From: Serratia marcescens
GTDB lineage: Bacteria > Pseudomonadota > Gammaproteobacteria > Enterobacterales > Enterobacteriaceae
Length of the DNA: 64,000 nt
Direction: 5' to 3'
Assembly (NCBI GenBank): GCA_015548865.1
Contig: JADMXW010000018.1
Span: 1-64,000, forward strand
The notes beneath the pieces were generated by a model. That model saw nothing but the letters and a program-made list of their open reading frames with translations. It was not told where the DNA came from and made no database searches. Shown here piece by piece: positions 38,299 through 48,816 of the stretch (its first letter is position 1; each line of letters opens with the position of its first letter). Made by a program: the position numbers and the translations under genes.

Positions 38299-40185
38299 TT
38301 ACTGCGGTTGCTGTTCCTGGGCAGCAGCACCTAATTTAATGGTTGCCTCAGCGCGCAGGCTGGATACCAAGGTATCAAAAAGCATAGTCACAGCGCTCTG
38401 CTCAACCTGACTGGTAAACTGCGCTTTCTGCTCATCGGTGATGGTATGGGCCTTCACGCTGTCCAGTGCAACAATCACCACATTGCCCGCTTGATCGCGT
38501 GCAATACCGTAGCTTACCTTGTCTTTTTGCGGCACAGGCAAAGCAAATACGCTTTCAGCTAAAACATTCCCCTGCGAAACGGATGACAACGTTTCTGGTT
38601 CGCCAAAACTGAGGTTTGCCGCTTTCAATGAATCATCTTTGCCCTGTTTCAGGTCAACCAGGATTTTTTCAGCCTGCAGATTGGCCTGCTGCTGTGCTTT
38701 CTGCACTTTCAGCATCTGAACAATTTCGTCACGCACCTTGTCCAAAGGACGCGGCGTTTCTGCACGATGATCGGTGATACGAAGCACAATCGCACGATCG
38801 CCATCCACACTGATAACATCGGAGTTGCTACCGGGCGCGCCGTTATCGCTTAGCAGGGTGCCACCAAAAATAGCCTGAGTCACCTGCGGGAAATTCAGCT
38901 CAGCGGGCACCTGATCGTGGCTAAACCACGCTGTTTCAGTTGCTTTCTGACCCGCAGCTTCTTCTGCCGAGGCCAACGACTCATTATCATTGCTTGCCGC
39001 TTCACTGACTTTACGTTGCACGGCAAAAAACTCATCGAGCGCTTTCTCACGTTTCGCTCTGGCAGCAATGTCATCACGTACCGCACTCAGCGGTTTCACC
39101 TGCGCGGCCTGAATATCGTCCAGACGAACAATCAGGTAGCCCACCGAAGATTTAACCGGCTCAGAGATCTGGCCTTTTTCGGTCAGATTTGCTTGCTGCA
39201 ATTCATCGACCGTAGCATTGACATCCATCCAGCCAAGATCGCCACCGTTACGGCGCGATACCACATCCTGCGATTTTTCTTTTGCCAGTGCGGCAAAATC
39301 AGCACCGTTTTTCAGTTCATCCAACACGGCACGGGCGTCCGCCTCAGTTTTGAGCTGAATAACGCTAAAACGCTTGCGCTCAGGTTGGGTAAATTCTTGC
39401 TTATTCTTCTCGTAAAACGCCGCGATATCAGCGTCAGTGACTTTCACACTGTCCATCACGCGTGCGGCATCCATCAGCAGATAGCTGACTTTGAAGGCTT
39501 CTGGGTCGATAAAACGGCTCTTATTGCCATCGTAATACCCCTTGATCTCTTCATCCGTCACACTTAACGTTTTGGCTATCGCCGCCACGTCAATCGTGGC
39601 CGTTCTTACCACACGATCCTGTGCGGCCTGTGCTACCAGGCTGTCGATCTCTTTTGGCAAGGTGAACTGCGTTGCACCCAACCCTTGAATCAGTTGCTGC
39701 GTGACCAACTGCTTACGCAACAACTCTGCGTAGCGATCCGGTGTTAACCCTAAACGGCGTACCTGATCCTGGTATTTTTCGTTATCGAACTGATTATTGG
39801 TCTGGAAAGCGGGAACAGCAAAAATCGCCTGTTTGATCTGCTCATCGCTGATGCTTAGCCCGAGTTTGCGAGCATATTGATCAATCAGAGCCTCATCGAT
39901 CAGCTGCGAGAGTACCTGCTGACGCATCTGCTGCATGTAACCGTCATTCCCCGCCAGCACGGAAAAGTTTTCTCCCAACTGTTCCTGCATGCGGCTGCGC
40001 TCGTTTTGTACTGCTTGCTCAAACTGCGCACGGCCAATTTCCTGCCCATTGACTTTAGCGGCGTAATCGTTCGATCCGCCGATAAGGTAATCACCCACGC
40101 CCGTCAATACGAAGGAGGCGACGATCAAGCCCAGAATAATTTTCAGCACGACGTTATTAGCGGCCGCGCGTAAATTGTCCATCAT
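38299..40185 (-). CDS. ppiD: Periplasmic folding chaperone PpiD
   Basis: PpiD is an inner-membrane-anchored chaperone that sits at the SecYEG translocon with YfgM. It has 628 residues (E. coli 623). A single membrane helix at about 16-34 (VVLKIILGLIVASFVLTGVG) precedes a SurA-like N-domain. The parvulin domain, about 265-360, contains FSVIQLKTEADARAVLDELKNGADFAALAKEKSQD (broken across the domain) and GGDLGWM; it is catalytically weak in the family. I start at the first of two adjacent ATGs (40185), matching E. coli MMDSLR. The frame continues 69 codons upstream without homology. Confidence 0.95.
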   Translation of the reverse strand: MMDNLRAAANNVVLKIILGLIVASFVLTGVGDYLIGGSNDYAAKVNGQEIGRAQFEQAVQNERSRMQEQLGENFSVLAGNDGYMQQMRQQVLSQLIDEALIDQYARKLGLSISDEQIKQAIFAVPAFQTNNQFDNEKYQDQVRRLGLTPDRYAELLRKQLVTQQLIQGLGATQFTLPKEIDSLVAQAAQDRVVRTATIDVAAIAKTLSVTDEEIKGYYDGNKSRFIDPEAFKVSYLLMDAARVMDSVKVTDADIAAFYEKNKQEFTQPERKRFSVIQLKTEADARAVLDELKNGADFAALAKEKSQDVVSRRNGGDLGWMDVNATVDELQQANLTEKGQISEPVKSSVGYLIVRLDDIQAAQVKPLSAVRDDIAARAKREKALDEFFAVQRKVSEAASNDNESLASAEEAAGQKATETAWFSHDQVPAELNFPQVTQAIFGGTLLSDNGAPGSNSDVISVDGDRAIVLRITDHRAETPRPLDKVRDEIVQMLKVQKAQQQANLQAEKILVDLKQGKDDSLKAANLSFGEPETLSSVSQGNVLAESVFALPVPQKDKVSYGIARDQAGNVVIVALDSVKAHTITDEQKAQFTSQVEQSAVTMLFDTLVSSLRAEATIKLGAAAQEQQPQ

Positions 40186-40489
40186 AATGTGACAACACTC
40201 CGCTGTAGTATGGATAACACGCCCTGCGCTGGCCAGAACCACGCTTCCTTGCACTTCCGGCGGATAATGATGCCAGAACGCCAGTGTCCGACATGACATA
40301 CCGGCGAAAGGAGCGGGAAAGACTTTACGCCGCAACGCGGCGCCCCGCAGGGTGATGGGCAGTGTTCGCCCGTCATAAAAAAGGCACATCATAGAATGAT
40401 GCGCCCCTTATCTTACCTTACCGACACCGTGGCGTCAGGTAATGTTTGGTAACGTACTCGGATTACAGCACAAACCTGTGACGAGATAA
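40186..40489. other. Intergenic region hupB–ppiD
   Basis: About 300 bp between the hupB stop and the ppiD start. TTACCT/AGGTAA around 40413-40443 can form a weak hairpin that might end hupB transcription, but there is no T-run. Otherwise nothing is seen beyond presumed ppiD promoter sequence; the reading frame open through part of it lacks a start signal and homology. Confidence 0.5.
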
Positions 40490-40762
40490 TCAGTTAACGG
40501 CGTCTTTCAGCGATTTACCGGCACGGAAGCCCGGTACTTTAGCTGCAGGAATGCTGATTTCCTTGCCCGTTTGCGGATTGCGTCCAGTGCGCGCAGCACG
40601 CTCGCGCACGGAGAACGTTCCAAAACCCACCAATGCAACGTCATCCCCTGCTTTCAGAGAATCGGTAACAGAACCAATAATTGCATCTAACACACGCCCT
40701 GCTGCCGCTTTGGAAATATCAGCATCTGCGGCAATTTTGTCGATCAATTGTGACTTGTTCAC
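40490..40762 (-). CDS. hupB: DNA-binding protein HU-beta
   Basis: This 90-residue subunit of the histone-like HU nucleoid protein bends DNA non-specifically. It begins [23 protein letters not shown], and the DNA-binding arm has [20 protein letters not shown], with the intercalating proline. It ends GKSLKDAVN, identical to E. coli HupB. It lies downstream of lon behind a strong terminator and has its own promoter region of about 130 bp. Confidence 0.99.
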   Translation of the reverse strand: MNKSQLIDKIAADADISKAAAGRVLDAIIGSVTDSLKAGDDVALVGFGTFSVRERAARTGRNPQTGKEISIPAAKVPGFRAGKSLKDAVN

Positions 40763-40893
40763 TCTCTCATCCCCTCTGAAATCCTGTTGTCACGCTGAAT
40801 ATCCCCAAAACGCGACACGTAGCTTTTTTTAATCCTGTCAAACCTTAGCACAGCGTACCGGCTAAGACTAACAGTGCCATAACTTAGCGGTAC

Positions 40894-40930
40894 AAAAAAA
40901 CGCTGGCAAGCGTCATTTCTCATGCCAGCG
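40894..40930 (-). terminator. Intrinsic terminator of lon
   Basis: CGCTGGCA/TGCCAGCG with an inner loop is followed on the minus strand by seven T residues, 30 nt past the lon stop. Confidence 0.9.
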
Positions 40931-40959
40931 TGATTTTTCTCAAGGGTTTTTGCGATAGG

Positions 40960-43368
40960 TCACTCTTTCTTGGCCTTTGCAGGCACTGCTTTCGCTTTCG
41001 CAGGCGCTCGCTTAGCCTTAACGGGCTCCGGCTGCATACCGTCCGGCGGGTTTTGTAACGCTAACGCAAGCACTTCTTCGATACGCTTCACCGGATGAAT
41101 ATCCAGATCGGCGATGACATTTTGTGGGATCTCTTCCAGATCGCGTTTGTTCTCATCAGGAATCAATACCGTCTTAATGCCACCGCGATGAGCCGCCAAC
41201 AATTTCTCTTTCAAGCCCCCAATCGGCAACACCAAACCACGCAGGGTGATTTCCCCCGTCATCGCCACATCGGCACGCACCGGGTTACCCGTCAGGCAAG
41301 AGACCAGTGCAGTGCACATGGCAATCCCCGCGCTTGGACCATCTTTGGGCGTGGCCCCTTCTGGCACATGCACATGGATATCTCGTTTCTCATAGAAATC
41401 AGCGTTGATACCCAGACGTTCTGCTCGCGCACGTACTACGGTGAGCGCAGCCTGGATAGACTCCTGCATAACTTCCCCTAGGGAGCCGGTATAGGTTAAT
41501 TTGCCCTTGCCCGGCACACATGCGGTTTCAATGGTCAGTAAATCGCCTCCGACTTCCGTCCAGGCCAACCCTGTAACTTGCCCAACACGATTTTCTTCAT
41601 CCGCGCGCCCATAGTCAAAACGCTGAACGCCAAGGAAATCCTTAAGATTATCGCCCGTAATCTCAATATGCTTAACGGTTTTATCCATCAACAGCGTTTT
41701 TACTGCCTTACGACAGAGTTTGGAGATTTCACGCTCCAGGCTGCGCACACCCGCTTCACGGGTGTAGTAACGAATAATACCGGAGATCGCACTGTCATCA
41801 ACGGTCAATTCACCTTTCTTCAATGCGTTGCGTTCAATCTGTTTCGGCAACAAATGGCGTTTGGCAATATTGAGCTTCTCATCCTCGGTATACCCAGACA
41901 GACGGATCACTTCCATACGATCCAGCAACGGTGCCGGAATATTCATTGAGTTAGAGGTTGCGACAAACATCACATCGGACAGATCGTAGTCCACTTCCAA
42001 ATAATGGTCGTTGAACGTGACGTTTTGCTCTGGATCCAGTACCTCGAGCAGAGCAGAAGCGGGATCACCGCGCATGTCGGACGACATTTTATCGATTTCG
42101 TCTAACAAGAACAGCGGGTTTTTTACCCCAACCTTAGCCATTTTCTGGATCAATTTACCCGGCAATGAGCCAATGTAGGTCCGGCGATGACCACGAATCT
42201 CAGCTTCATCACGCACGCCGCCCAGAGCCATACGCACGTATTCACGTCCCGTCGCCTTGGCAATAGATTGTCCCAGTGAGGTTTTCCCTACCCCTGGAGG
42301 CCCAACCAGGCAAAGGATTGGCCCCTTGATTTTGCTGACACGGCTCTGTACAGCGAGATATTCAAGAATACGCTCCTTAACGCGATCCAGACCATAGTGA
42401 TCGGTATCCAGCGTTTCTTGCGCCTTAGCCAGGTCTTTTTTAACCTTGCTTCGCGCATTCCACGGCACCTGAACCATCCAATCAATGTAGCTACGCACCA
42501 CGGTAGCTTCTGCCGACATAGGCGACATCATCTTCAGTTTTTGCAGCTCAGCTTCCGCTTTTTCACGCGCTTCTTTCGGCATCTTGGCCGCTTCAATCTT
42601 ACGTTTCAGCGCTTCGTGTTCATCCGGTGCATCGTCCATCTCACCGAGCTCTTTTTGAATCGCTTTCATCTGCTCGTTGAGATAATACTCGCGCTGGCTT
42701 TTCTCCATCTGTTTTTTCACGCGACTGCGGATACGTTTTTCTACCTGCAACAGGTCGATTTCCGATTCCATCATCGCCATCAGATATTCGAGGCGTTCCG
42801 TAATATCGGACATTTCCAGCACTGACTGTTTGTCAGCCAGTTTCAGCGGCATGTGGGCGGCAATGGTATCCGCCAGGCGTGCTGCGTCTTCAATGCTGTT
42901 TAACGAGGTCAACACTTCCGGCGGGATTTTTTTGTTCAGTTTGATGTATCCCTCGAACTGATTGACCGCCGTGCGCATCAAAACTTCCTGCTCACGCTCT
43001 TCAATGGCTGGAGACGTGAGGTATTCGGCCTGGGCAGCAAAGTGTTCACCACCGTCAGATAACGTGGTAATACGCGCGCGCTGTAAACCTTCCACCAGCA
43101 CCTTAACCGTGCCGTCCGGCAGTTTCAGCATTTGCAGAATGGAGGCGACCGTCCCTACCGAGAAAAGATCGTTAATACTGGGTTCATCCGTTGAAGCCTC
43201 TTTTTGTGCCACCAACATGATCTTTTTATCGTGATCCATTGCGGCTTCAAGGCAACGAATCGATTTCTCCCGACCAACAAACAACGGAATGACCATGTGC
43301 GGATAAACCACCACATCGCGCAGCGGCAATACGGGGATTTCTATGCGTTCGGAACGCTCAGGGTTCAT
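40960..43368 (-). CDS. lon: ATP-dependent protease Lon
   Basis: Lon is the hexameric AAA+ serine protease that degrades misfolded proteins and unstable regulators. It has 802 residues (E. coli 784). The N-terminal substrate domain (1-309) is followed by the AAA+ module with Walker A GPPGVGKT near 356 and the protease domain with catalytic Ser679 in PKDGPSAG and Lys in [14 protein letters not shown]. The sequence matches E. coli to residue 778, after which the usual short end is replaced by a basic, Ala/Lys/Pro-rich tail of about 22 residues containing [11 protein letters not shown] sigma32 promoter lies upstream, so heat-shock induction is expected. Confidence 0.98.
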   Translation of the reverse strand: MNPERSERIEIPVLPLRDVVVYPHMVIPLFVGREKSIRCLEAAMDHDKKIMLVAQKEASTDEPSINDLFSVGTVASILQMLKLPDGTVKVLVEGLQRARITTLSDGGEHFAAQAEYLTSPAIEEREQEVLMRTAVNQFEGYIKLNKKIPPEVLTSLNSIEDAARLADTIAAHMPLKLADKQSVLEMSDITERLEYLMAMMESEIDLLQVEKRIRSRVKKQMEKSQREYYLNEQMKAIQKELGEMDDAPDEHEALKRKIEAAKMPKEAREKAEAELQKLKMMSPMSAEATVVRSYIDWMVQVPWNARSKVKKDLAKAQETLDTDHYGLDRVKERILEYLAVQSRVSKIKGPILCLVGPPGVGKTSLGQSIAKATGREYVRMALGGVRDEAEIRGHRRTYIGSLPGKLIQKMAKVGVKNPLFLLDEIDKMSSDMRGDPASALLEVLDPEQNVTFNDHYLEVDYDLSDVMFVATSNSMNIPAPLLDRMEVIRLSGYTEDEKLNIAKRHLLPKQIERNALKKGELTVDDSAISGIIRYYTREAGVRSLEREISKLCRKAVKTLLMDKTVKHIEITGDNLKDFLGVQRFDYGRADEENRVGQVTGLAWTEVGGDLLTIETACVPGKGKLTYTGSLGEVMQESIQAALTVVRARAERLGINADFYEKRDIHVHVPEGATPKDGPSAGIAMCTALVSCLTGNPVRADVAMTGEITLRGLVLPIGGLKEKLLAAHRGGIKTVLIPDENKRDLEEIPQNVIADLDIHPVKRIEEVLALALQNPPDGMQPEPVKAKRAPAKAKAVPAKAKKE

Positions 43369-43455
43369 AGAGCTCTCTCTTAGTTTCGTTTCCGCCAGGT
43401 TAAGGGAATCTCGTGAAACACGAAAGTCACGGATTTCGCCAACAAGTATTGGAGT

Positions 43456-43484
43456 ATATGGGGATAAATATCAGACATTCAACG
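43456..43484 (-). promoter_or_regulatory. Heat-shock (sigma32) promoter of lon
   Basis: On the minus strand GTTGAA, 14 nt, then CCCCATAT match the sigma32 consensus, most clearly in the -10 element. It is about 90 bp upstream of the lon start. Confidence 0.8.
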
Positions 43485-43496
43485 ACCAGAACGCGC

Positions 43497-43531
43497 AAAA
43501 AAAAAATGGGAGATAAAATCCCCCATTTTTA
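43497..43531 (-). terminator. Intrinsic terminator of clpX
   Basis: AAATGGGGGAT/ATCTCCCATTT with a short TTTT loop is followed by a run of T residues on the minus strand, 27 nt after the clpX stop. It separates the clpPX operon from lon. Confidence 0.88.
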
Positions 43532-43557
43532 CTTACGTTATGCGTTCAGATGATTAT

Positions 43558-44832
43558 TTATTCGCCGGACGCCTGCTGAGCTTCGGGCTTACCGTAGATC
43601 AACAGAGGTTCAGATTGACCGGCAATTACTGATTCATCAATCACCACTTTATCGACGCTCTCCATAGAGGGCAGATCGTACATGGTGTCCAACAAGGCTG
43701 CTTCCACAATGGACCGCAAACCACGCGCGCCCGTTTTACGCGCCATGGCCTTTTTGGCAATCGCGGTCAGCGCCTCTTCGCGGAATTCCAGCTCAACCCC
43801 TTCGAGGTTGAACAGCGCCTGATACTGCTTGGTCAGCGCGTTTTTCGGTTCACGCAGGATTTGGATCAGCGCGTCTTCACTCAGTTCTCTCAGTGTCGCT
43901 ACCACCGGTAACCGCCCGATAAACTCAGGGATCAGACCGAATTTGATCAAATCACCCGGTTCTACCTGCCCCAGCAGTTCACCTTCTGTTGCCTTTTGCG
44001 CGCTGCCTTTCACCGTTGCAGCAAAGCCGATACCACGACCGGTATCAACACGCTGTTCGATAACTTTATCCAAACCAGCAAACGCACCGCCACAGATAAA
44101 TAGGATCTTGGAGGTATCAACCTGCAAAAACTCTTGCTGAGGGTGTTTACGTCCACCTTGCGGCGGAACCGCAGCAATGGTGCCTTCAATTAATTTCAGC
44201 AATGCTTGTTGCACACCTTCACCCGACACATCACGCGTGATCGATGGGTTATCGGATTTACGTGAAATCTTGTCGATCTCATCGATGTATACGATACCGC
44301 GCTGTGCTTTCTGCACGTCGTAATCGCATTTCTGCAACAGCTTCTGGATGATGTTTTCGACATCTTCACCCACGTAACCTGCTTCGGTCAGCGTGGTAGC
44401 ATCCGCCATAGTGAAAGGCACATCCAAGAAACGCGCTAGCGTTTCAGCCAACAACGTTTTACCGCTCCCTGTCGGGCCAATCAGCAGGATGTTGCTCTTG
44501 CCAAGTTCAATGCCGTTGCTGCTGTCACCATTACGCAGGCGCTTGTAGTGATTGTATACCGCTACCGCCAGAACTTTTTTCGCCTGCTCTTGGCCGATCA
44601 CATAATCATCCAGATGGCGTCGAATTTCATGGGGCGTCGGCAATGCACTGCGTTCGCGATGCGGAGCCACTTCTTTGATCTCTTCGCGAATAATGTCATT
44701 GCATAGATCGACACATTCATCGCAGATATACACTGACGGCCCGGCAATCAGCTTACGGACCTCATGCTGGCTTTTGCCGCAGAAAGAACAGTACAGCAAC
44801 TTCCCTGAACCGTCTTTGCGCTTATCTGTCAT
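43558..44832 (-). CDS. clpX: ClpXP protease ATPase subunit ClpX
   Basis: ClpX is the AAA+ unfoldase that feeds tagged substrates to ClpP. It has 424 residues, identical in length to E. coli. The N-terminal zinc-binding domain has C15, C18, C37 and C40. Walker A GPTGSGKT lies near 119, Walker B is VYIDEID, the pore loop is GYVGED and the ClpP-binding IGF loop is RGIGFAA. The start is the ATG of [11 protein letters not shown]; the open frame upstream has no homology. It is 113 nt downstream of clpP in the same transcription unit. Confidence 0.98.
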   Translation of the reverse strand: MTDKRKDGSGKLLYCSFCGKSQHEVRKLIAGPSVYICDECVDLCNDIIREEIKEVAPHRERSALPTPHEIRRHLDDYVIGQEQAKKVLAVAVYNHYKRLRNGDSSNGIELGKSNILLIGPTGSGKTLLAETLARFLDVPFTMADATTLTEAGYVGEDVENIIQKLLQKCDYDVQKAQRGIVYIDEIDKISRKSDNPSITRDVSGEGVQQALLKLIEGTIAAVPPQGGRKHPQQEFLQVDTSKILFICGGAFAGLDKVIEQRVDTGRGIGFAATVKGSAQKATEGELLGQVEPGDLIKFGLIPEFIGRLPVVATLRELSEDALIQILREPKNALTKQYQALFNLEGVELEFREEALTAIAKKAMARKTGARGLRSIVEAALLDTMYDLPSMESVDKVVIDESVIAGQSEPLLIYGKPEAQQASGE

Positions 44833-44945
44833 CAGTAAACCTCTTCTTTTATCTCTTGCCCGCAGGCCTAACAGCGATATCACTACAACCTGAATTACGC
44901 GCGAAGGCGTATTCGTGTACCACAGACACGCTATGGCAGGCAGCG

Positions 44946-45569
44946 TTATTCGCGGTGTGTCATCACGGCGTCAACCAGTCCATACTCTACCGCTTCATGG
45001 GCGGAGAGGAAACGGTCACGCTCCGTGTCACTCTCTATTACTTCAAGAGGTTTGCCCGTATGTTCAGCCATCAGCTCATTCATACGTTGCTTCACTTTCA
45101 GTATTTCACGCGCGTGGATTTCAATATCCGTCGCCTGGCCTTGGAAGCCGCCCAACGGCTGGTGAATCATCACACGCGAATTTGGCAGGCAGAAACGCTT
45201 GCCCTTGGCACCGGCAGTGAGCAGGAAAGCCCCCATGGAACAGGCTTGCCCCATACAGATAGTGCTGACATCCGGTTTAATAAATTTCATAGTGTCGTAA
45301 ATTGACATCCCTGCCGTGATCACGCCGCCCGGAGAGTTGATATACAGATAAATATCTTTTTCCGGGTTTTCAGCTTCCAGAAAAAGCATCTGAGCAACGA
45401 TCAGGTTGGCCATGTGATCTTCAACCTGACCCGTCAGGAAGATGATACGTTCCTTGAGCAGTCGGGAAAAAATATCGTAAGAACGTTCCCCGCGCGAAGT
45501 CTGTTCTACCACCATCGGCACCAGAGCCATCTGGGGTGCTAATTTTTCTTGTTCGCCACTGTATAACAT
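44946..45569 (-). CDS. clpP: ClpXP protease catalytic subunit ClpP
   Basis: ClpP is the tetradecameric serine protease core. It has 207 residues with the catalytic triad S111, H136 and D185 at the E. coli positions. The short propeptide before [10 protein letters not shown] is removed by self-cleavage. The residue before the active serine is Cys (QACSMG) where E. coli has Ala. The hydrophobic-pocket segments that dock ClpX are conserved. It heads the clpPX operon. GAGGAGAGG lies about 5 nt before the ATG. Confidence 0.98.
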   Translation of the reverse strand: MLYSGEQEKLAPQMALVPMVVEQTSRGERSYDIFSRLLKERIIFLTGQVEDHMANLIVAQMLFLEAENPEKDIYLYINSPGGVITAGMSIYDTMKFIKPDVSTICMGQACSMGAFLLTAGAKGKRFCLPNSRVMIHQPLGGFQGQATDIEIHAREILKVKQRMNELMAEHTGKPLEVIESDTERDRFLSAHEAVEYGLVDAVMTHRE

Positions 45570-46041
45570 TCACCTCTCCTCGATAAAATGCTTTTGGTGC
45601 CATGTATCAGATTCTACTTGAGATAACACGGGTTGACCATCACAGGCCTGCGCCAGCTTTCTCGTAAGAGCGACACCGACTCGCCAAAAATCCATGACCA
45701 CGCGCCTCTGGTTCTTCTAGTTGGGGCATTGCGCGCTATTTCAAGCTTACACTATCCCTTATTTTAGATTAAAGGGTTATCGTGCCCACCGTGTTTACAA
45801 TGCTTTGCATATAAAGCAATCGTTTTACCTCGAAAATAATGTGTTGCATCGCACAGGGATGCAACGCTTTTTATCGCCGTCGAAACGTTTTAATGCCACG
45901 AGCAGATATCCTTATCATAGTGCAATCTGACGCAACCGTAACGGATAGGGTTTCTTTGGTATGAATGAGAGATAACAAAAAGCCCACGCCAGAGGCGCGG
46001 GCTTTTTTGGCAAAGAGAATCTAACGAAGCCAGACAGCAAA
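45570..46041. other. Intergenic region tig–clpP
   Basis: About 470 bp between the tig stop and the clpP start. It contains the tig terminator at its far end and must carry the clpP promoter(s). I see no convincing sigma32 match, no repeat element and no gene; a short frame at 45721-45930 has neither start signal nor known product. Confidence 0.6.
45976..46010 (-). terminator. Intrinsic terminator of tig
   Basis: On the minus strand AAAAAAGCCCGCGCC/GGCGTGGGCTTTTT, one mismatch, a 5-nt loop and a T-run. It is about 32 nt past the tig stop. Confidence 0.92.
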
Positions 46042-47346
46042 TTACGCCGTAGCAGGCTGGTTCATCAAATCGTTGAAGCTGACAGCTTTCTCTACCACTT
46101 TCGCTTTAGACAACACGACTTCAACCGCTTGCTCTTCCAGAGCAACGTTACGCATGTTGTTCATCAGCTCTTTGTTTTTGCTGTAGTAAGCAACCACTTC
46201 TTGCGGATCTTCGTAAGCAGAAGCCATCTCTTCAATCAGCACGTTAACACGGTCGTCATCCGCTTTCAGTTCGTTGGTGCTGATCACTTCACCCAGCAGC
46301 AGGCCGACGATAACACGACGCTTGGCTTGTTCTTCGAACAGCTCGCGCGGCAACTCAGCAGCTTGCTTGGCATTGCCACCAAAACGCTGTGCCGCTTGCT
46401 GACGCAGAACGTCGATTTCGCCGTCGATCAGTGCTTTAGGAACATCGATGTCGTTGGCTTTCACCAGACCATCGATCACCTGAGACTTGATGCGATTACG
46501 CACTGCGCCTTTCAGCTCGCGCTCCATGTTTTTACGCACTTCAGCACGCAGACCTTCAACAGAACCATCAGCAACGCCGAAACGTGCGATGAAATCAGCG
46601 GTCAGTTCAGGCAGCTCACGCTCTTCCACTTTCTTCAGAACGATAGCGAACTGAGCCGCTTTCCCTTTCAGGTTTTCCGCATGGTAATCTTCTGGGAAGG
46701 TAACGTCGATGGTGAATTCTTCACCGGCTTTGTGACCGATCAGACCTTCTTCAAAGCCTGGGATCATGCGGCCCTGGCCCATAGCCAGAACGAAATCAGA
46801 CGCTTTACCGCCGTCGAAAACTTCGCCGTCGATGGTGCCGGTAAAGTCAACCGTTACGCGATCTTCTGCGCTGGCAGCCGCGTCGGTTTCTTTCCAGGTT
46901 GCCTGTTGCTTACGCAGCGTTTCCAGCATGGCATCAACATCAGTATCGACCACGTCAACCAGCGGTTTTTCTACTTCGATGGTATCGAGGCCTTTCAGCT
47001 CTACTTCTGGATACACTTCAAACTCAACCGCATAGGTGAAATCTGCGCCCAGTTTGTATTCGCCCGGCACATAGTTCGGTGCACCAACGGGATTGATTTT
47101 TTCTTTGATGATCGCATCAACAAAATGACGCTGCATCAGATCGCCCAGTACGTCTTGACGCACGGATGCGCCATAACGCTGAGCGATAACGTTCATCGGC
47201 ACTTTGCCTTTACGAAAACCGTCAACGCGCGCTTTTTTAGCAACGTTAACCAGCTCTTTTTTTACCGCTTCTTCAATGCTATCTGCAGTGACGGTAATTG
47301 TTACGCGGCGACCAAGGCCTTGGGTGGTTTCAACTGAAACTTGCAT
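46042..47346 (-). CDS. tig: Trigger factor
   Basis: Trigger factor is the ribosome-associated chaperone and peptidyl-prolyl isomerase that meets nascent chains at the exit tunnel. It has 434 residues (E. coli 432). The N-terminal ribosome-binding domain carries the signature GFRKGKVP at 44-51; the FKBP-type isomerase domain is at about 150-245 ([19 protein letters not shown]); the C-terminal chaperone domain is helical. It lies upstream of clpP but has its own terminator, as in E. coli. Confidence 0.99.
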   Translation of the reverse strand: MQVSVETTQGLGRRVTITVTADSIEEAVKKELVNVAKKARVDGFRKGKVPMNVIAQRYGASVRQDVLGDLMQRHFVDAIIKEKINPVGAPNYVPGEYKLGADFTYAVEFEVYPEVELKGLDTIEVEKPLVDVVDTDVDAMLETLRKQQATWKETDAAASAEDRVTVDFTGTIDGEVFDGGKASDFVLAMGQGRMIPGFEEGLIGHKAGEEFTIDVTFPEDYHAENLKGKAAQFAIVLKKVEERELPELTADFIARFGVADGSVEGLRAEVRKNMERELKGAVRNRIKSQVIDGLVKANDIDVPKALIDGEIDVLRQQAAQRFGGNAKQAAELPRELFEEQAKRRVIVGLLLGEVISTNELKADDDRVNVLIEEMASAYEDPQEVVAYYSKNKELMNNMRNVALEEQAVEVVLSKAKVVEKAVSFNDLMNQPATA

Positions 47347-47630
47347 CTTGTTACCTCAAAAAATCACAGTGCTCGGTCAGCTCCAAAACCATATACGCAT
47401 GGGTGTCGGTTTGGACATAACCCCACAGAACTGGGACAGCGACAGCTGGTATCTGAACCCTGTTCCTTGTCGTCAGAAGCGTCCCGATGACATTCCGGAA
47501 AATAAGACGCGGCATTATAGCGGCATAGAGGGAGTGAGTCGAGAACAGCGCGCAGACTATTATGACAAGATAAGCGTGCTTTGATGTTGGTCACCTCTTA
47601 TGGACACGTTTTGCACGTCTTCGACACCGA

Positions 47631-47945
47631 TCAGGCATCAATGCCCGCGCCACCGCACGCGGGTGATTTAGGCGCTTGCTCCTGCGCATCAGACCACTCC
47701 TGCGGTGTAAAGGTGTGCAACGCCAGTGCGTGCAGCCCATTCTCCAATTCCGTCGCAAGCACATCATAGACAGCACGATGGCGACCAAGGGTACGCTGTC
47801 CGATAAAGCGTTCGCTCACCAACACCACCTTAAAATGGCTTTGCGACCCCGCAGGAACGCGATGTTGATGACTTTCATTGAAAACATCCAGATGCGTTGG
47901 TCTGAAGGCTGCTCGCAATTTCGCCTCAATGGTGGCATGCATCAT
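47631..47945 (-). CDS. bolA: Morphology/stress regulator BolA
   Basis: BolA is a 104-residue stationary-phase protein linked to cell shape, biofilm and iron-sulfur handling with monothiol glutaredoxin. The BolA/IbaG fold is seen in HATIEAKLRAAFRPTHLDVFNESH and the helix-turn-helix-like region VSERFIGQRTLGRHRAVYDVLATEL; HALALHTFTPQEW is a family landmark. Two adjacent ATGs start it, with AAAGG upstream. It precedes tig by about 285 bp, as in E. coli, and is divergent from yajG. Confidence 0.97.
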   Translation of the reverse strand: MMHATIEAKLRAAFRPTHLDVFNESHQHRVPAGSQSHFKVVLVSERFIGQRTLGRHRAVYDVLATELENGLHALALHTFTPQEWSDAQEQAPKSPACGGAGIDA

Positions 47946-48182
47946 TATTATTACCTTTGAGTTTGTTAACCTTGCCAGGCAGTATATTCCACTGACAGGA
48001 TAATGTACTTATCTTACCGGCTAATCGCCTGGCGACGTGGTATTGCACCTCATCGCGTCGAAAAAGGGGCATTTCCAGAGCATTTCCCCTGAATTCCTCC
48101 TTTCACCCGCTGGCGGCAATGGTATGATAACGGGAATTTTTTACCAGCGAACCACCCTAAATCATTACTGAGAAAATGCACA

Positions 48183-48761
48183 ATGTTAAAAAAACTGTTT
48201 TTTCCCGTATTGGCCGTGCTGATGCTCGCCGGATGCGCCAATCAAAGCAATACGCTTGATGTCTCTCCCAAAATTAACGTTCCGGCGCAGGATCCGACCC
48301 TGATGGGCATCACCGTCAGCATCAACGGGGCCGATCAACGTGCCGATCAGGCATTAGCCAAAGTCAACCGCGATGGGCAGCTGATTGTTCTGACCCCCTC
48401 ACGCGATCTGCGTTTCCTGTTGCAAGAAGCGCTGGAAAAACAGATGTCCGCACGCGGTTACATGATTGGAACCGGTGGCCCGGTTGCACTGCAAATCGTC
48501 GTCAACCAACTGTATGCAGACGTTGCAGAAGGCAACCTGCGCCATAACATCACCGCTCGCGCTGACATCTCCATTATCTCTCAGGCAGCCAACGGTAACA
48601 AACAGGTCAAGAATTACCGCTCTACCTATAATATCCAAGGTGCACTGACCGCAACCAACGAGAAAATCACCAACGCCGTCAATACGGTATTGGGCGATGT
48701 CATCAATGATATGGCTCAGGACACCACGGTCAGCAGCTTCATTAAGGCTAACGCCCGATAA
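48183..48761 (+). CDS. yajG: Lipoprotein YajG
   Basis: This 192-residue lipoprotein has the N-terminus MLKKLFFPVLAVLMLAGC, with lipobox LAGC and the modified Cys at 18; the following Ala-Asn-Gln gives no inner-membrane retention signal, so outer-membrane localisation is likely. The body belongs to the YajG family (function unknown) and includes VSINGADQRADQALAKVNRDGQ and SFIKANAR at the end. It is paired with ampG, 55 nt downstream, as in E. coli, where the two share a promoter. Confidence 0.95.
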   Translation: MLKKLFFPVLAVLMLAGCANQSNTLDVSPKINVPAQDPTLMGITVSINGADQRADQALAKVNRDGQLIVLTPSRDLRFLLQEALEKQMSARGYMIGTGGPVALQIVVNQLYADVAEGNLRHNITARADISIISQAANGNKQVKNYRSTYNIQGALTATNEKITNAVNTVLGDVINDMAQDTTVSSFIKANAR

Positions 48762-48774
48762 TCTCCCACGCTGT

Positions 48775-48807
48775 TTTCCTCTATCCTGCCTTGTGGGATA
48801 GAGGAAA
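48775..48807 (+). promoter_or_regulatory. Hairpin overlapping the ampG ribosome-binding site
   Basis: TTTCCTCTATCC (48775-48786) pairs perfectly with GGATAGAGGAAA (48796-48807) around a 9-nt loop. It begins 14 nt after the yajG stop and includes GAGGAAA, the front part of the ampG ribosome-binding region; AAGGA (48806-48810) is 6 nt from the ATG. It could be an attenuator or a structure limiting ampG translation. There is no T-run after it. Confidence 0.5.
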
Positions 48808-48816
48808 GGATCTGCC

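Noticed and set aside
40186-40392. N-terminal extension of ppiD by 69 codons
   Set aside because: The extension has no homology and the family start MMDNLR aligns with E. coli MMDSLR.
45570-45720. Sigma32 promoter for clpP
   Set aside because: Heat-shock control is expected from E. coli, but no CTTGAA…CCCCAT pair at correct spacing could be found in this region.
46129-47337. Long open frame (402 codons) antisense to tig
   Set aside because: Covers trigger factor exactly in a complementary frame; Phe/His-rich sequence without any family, and no start signal.
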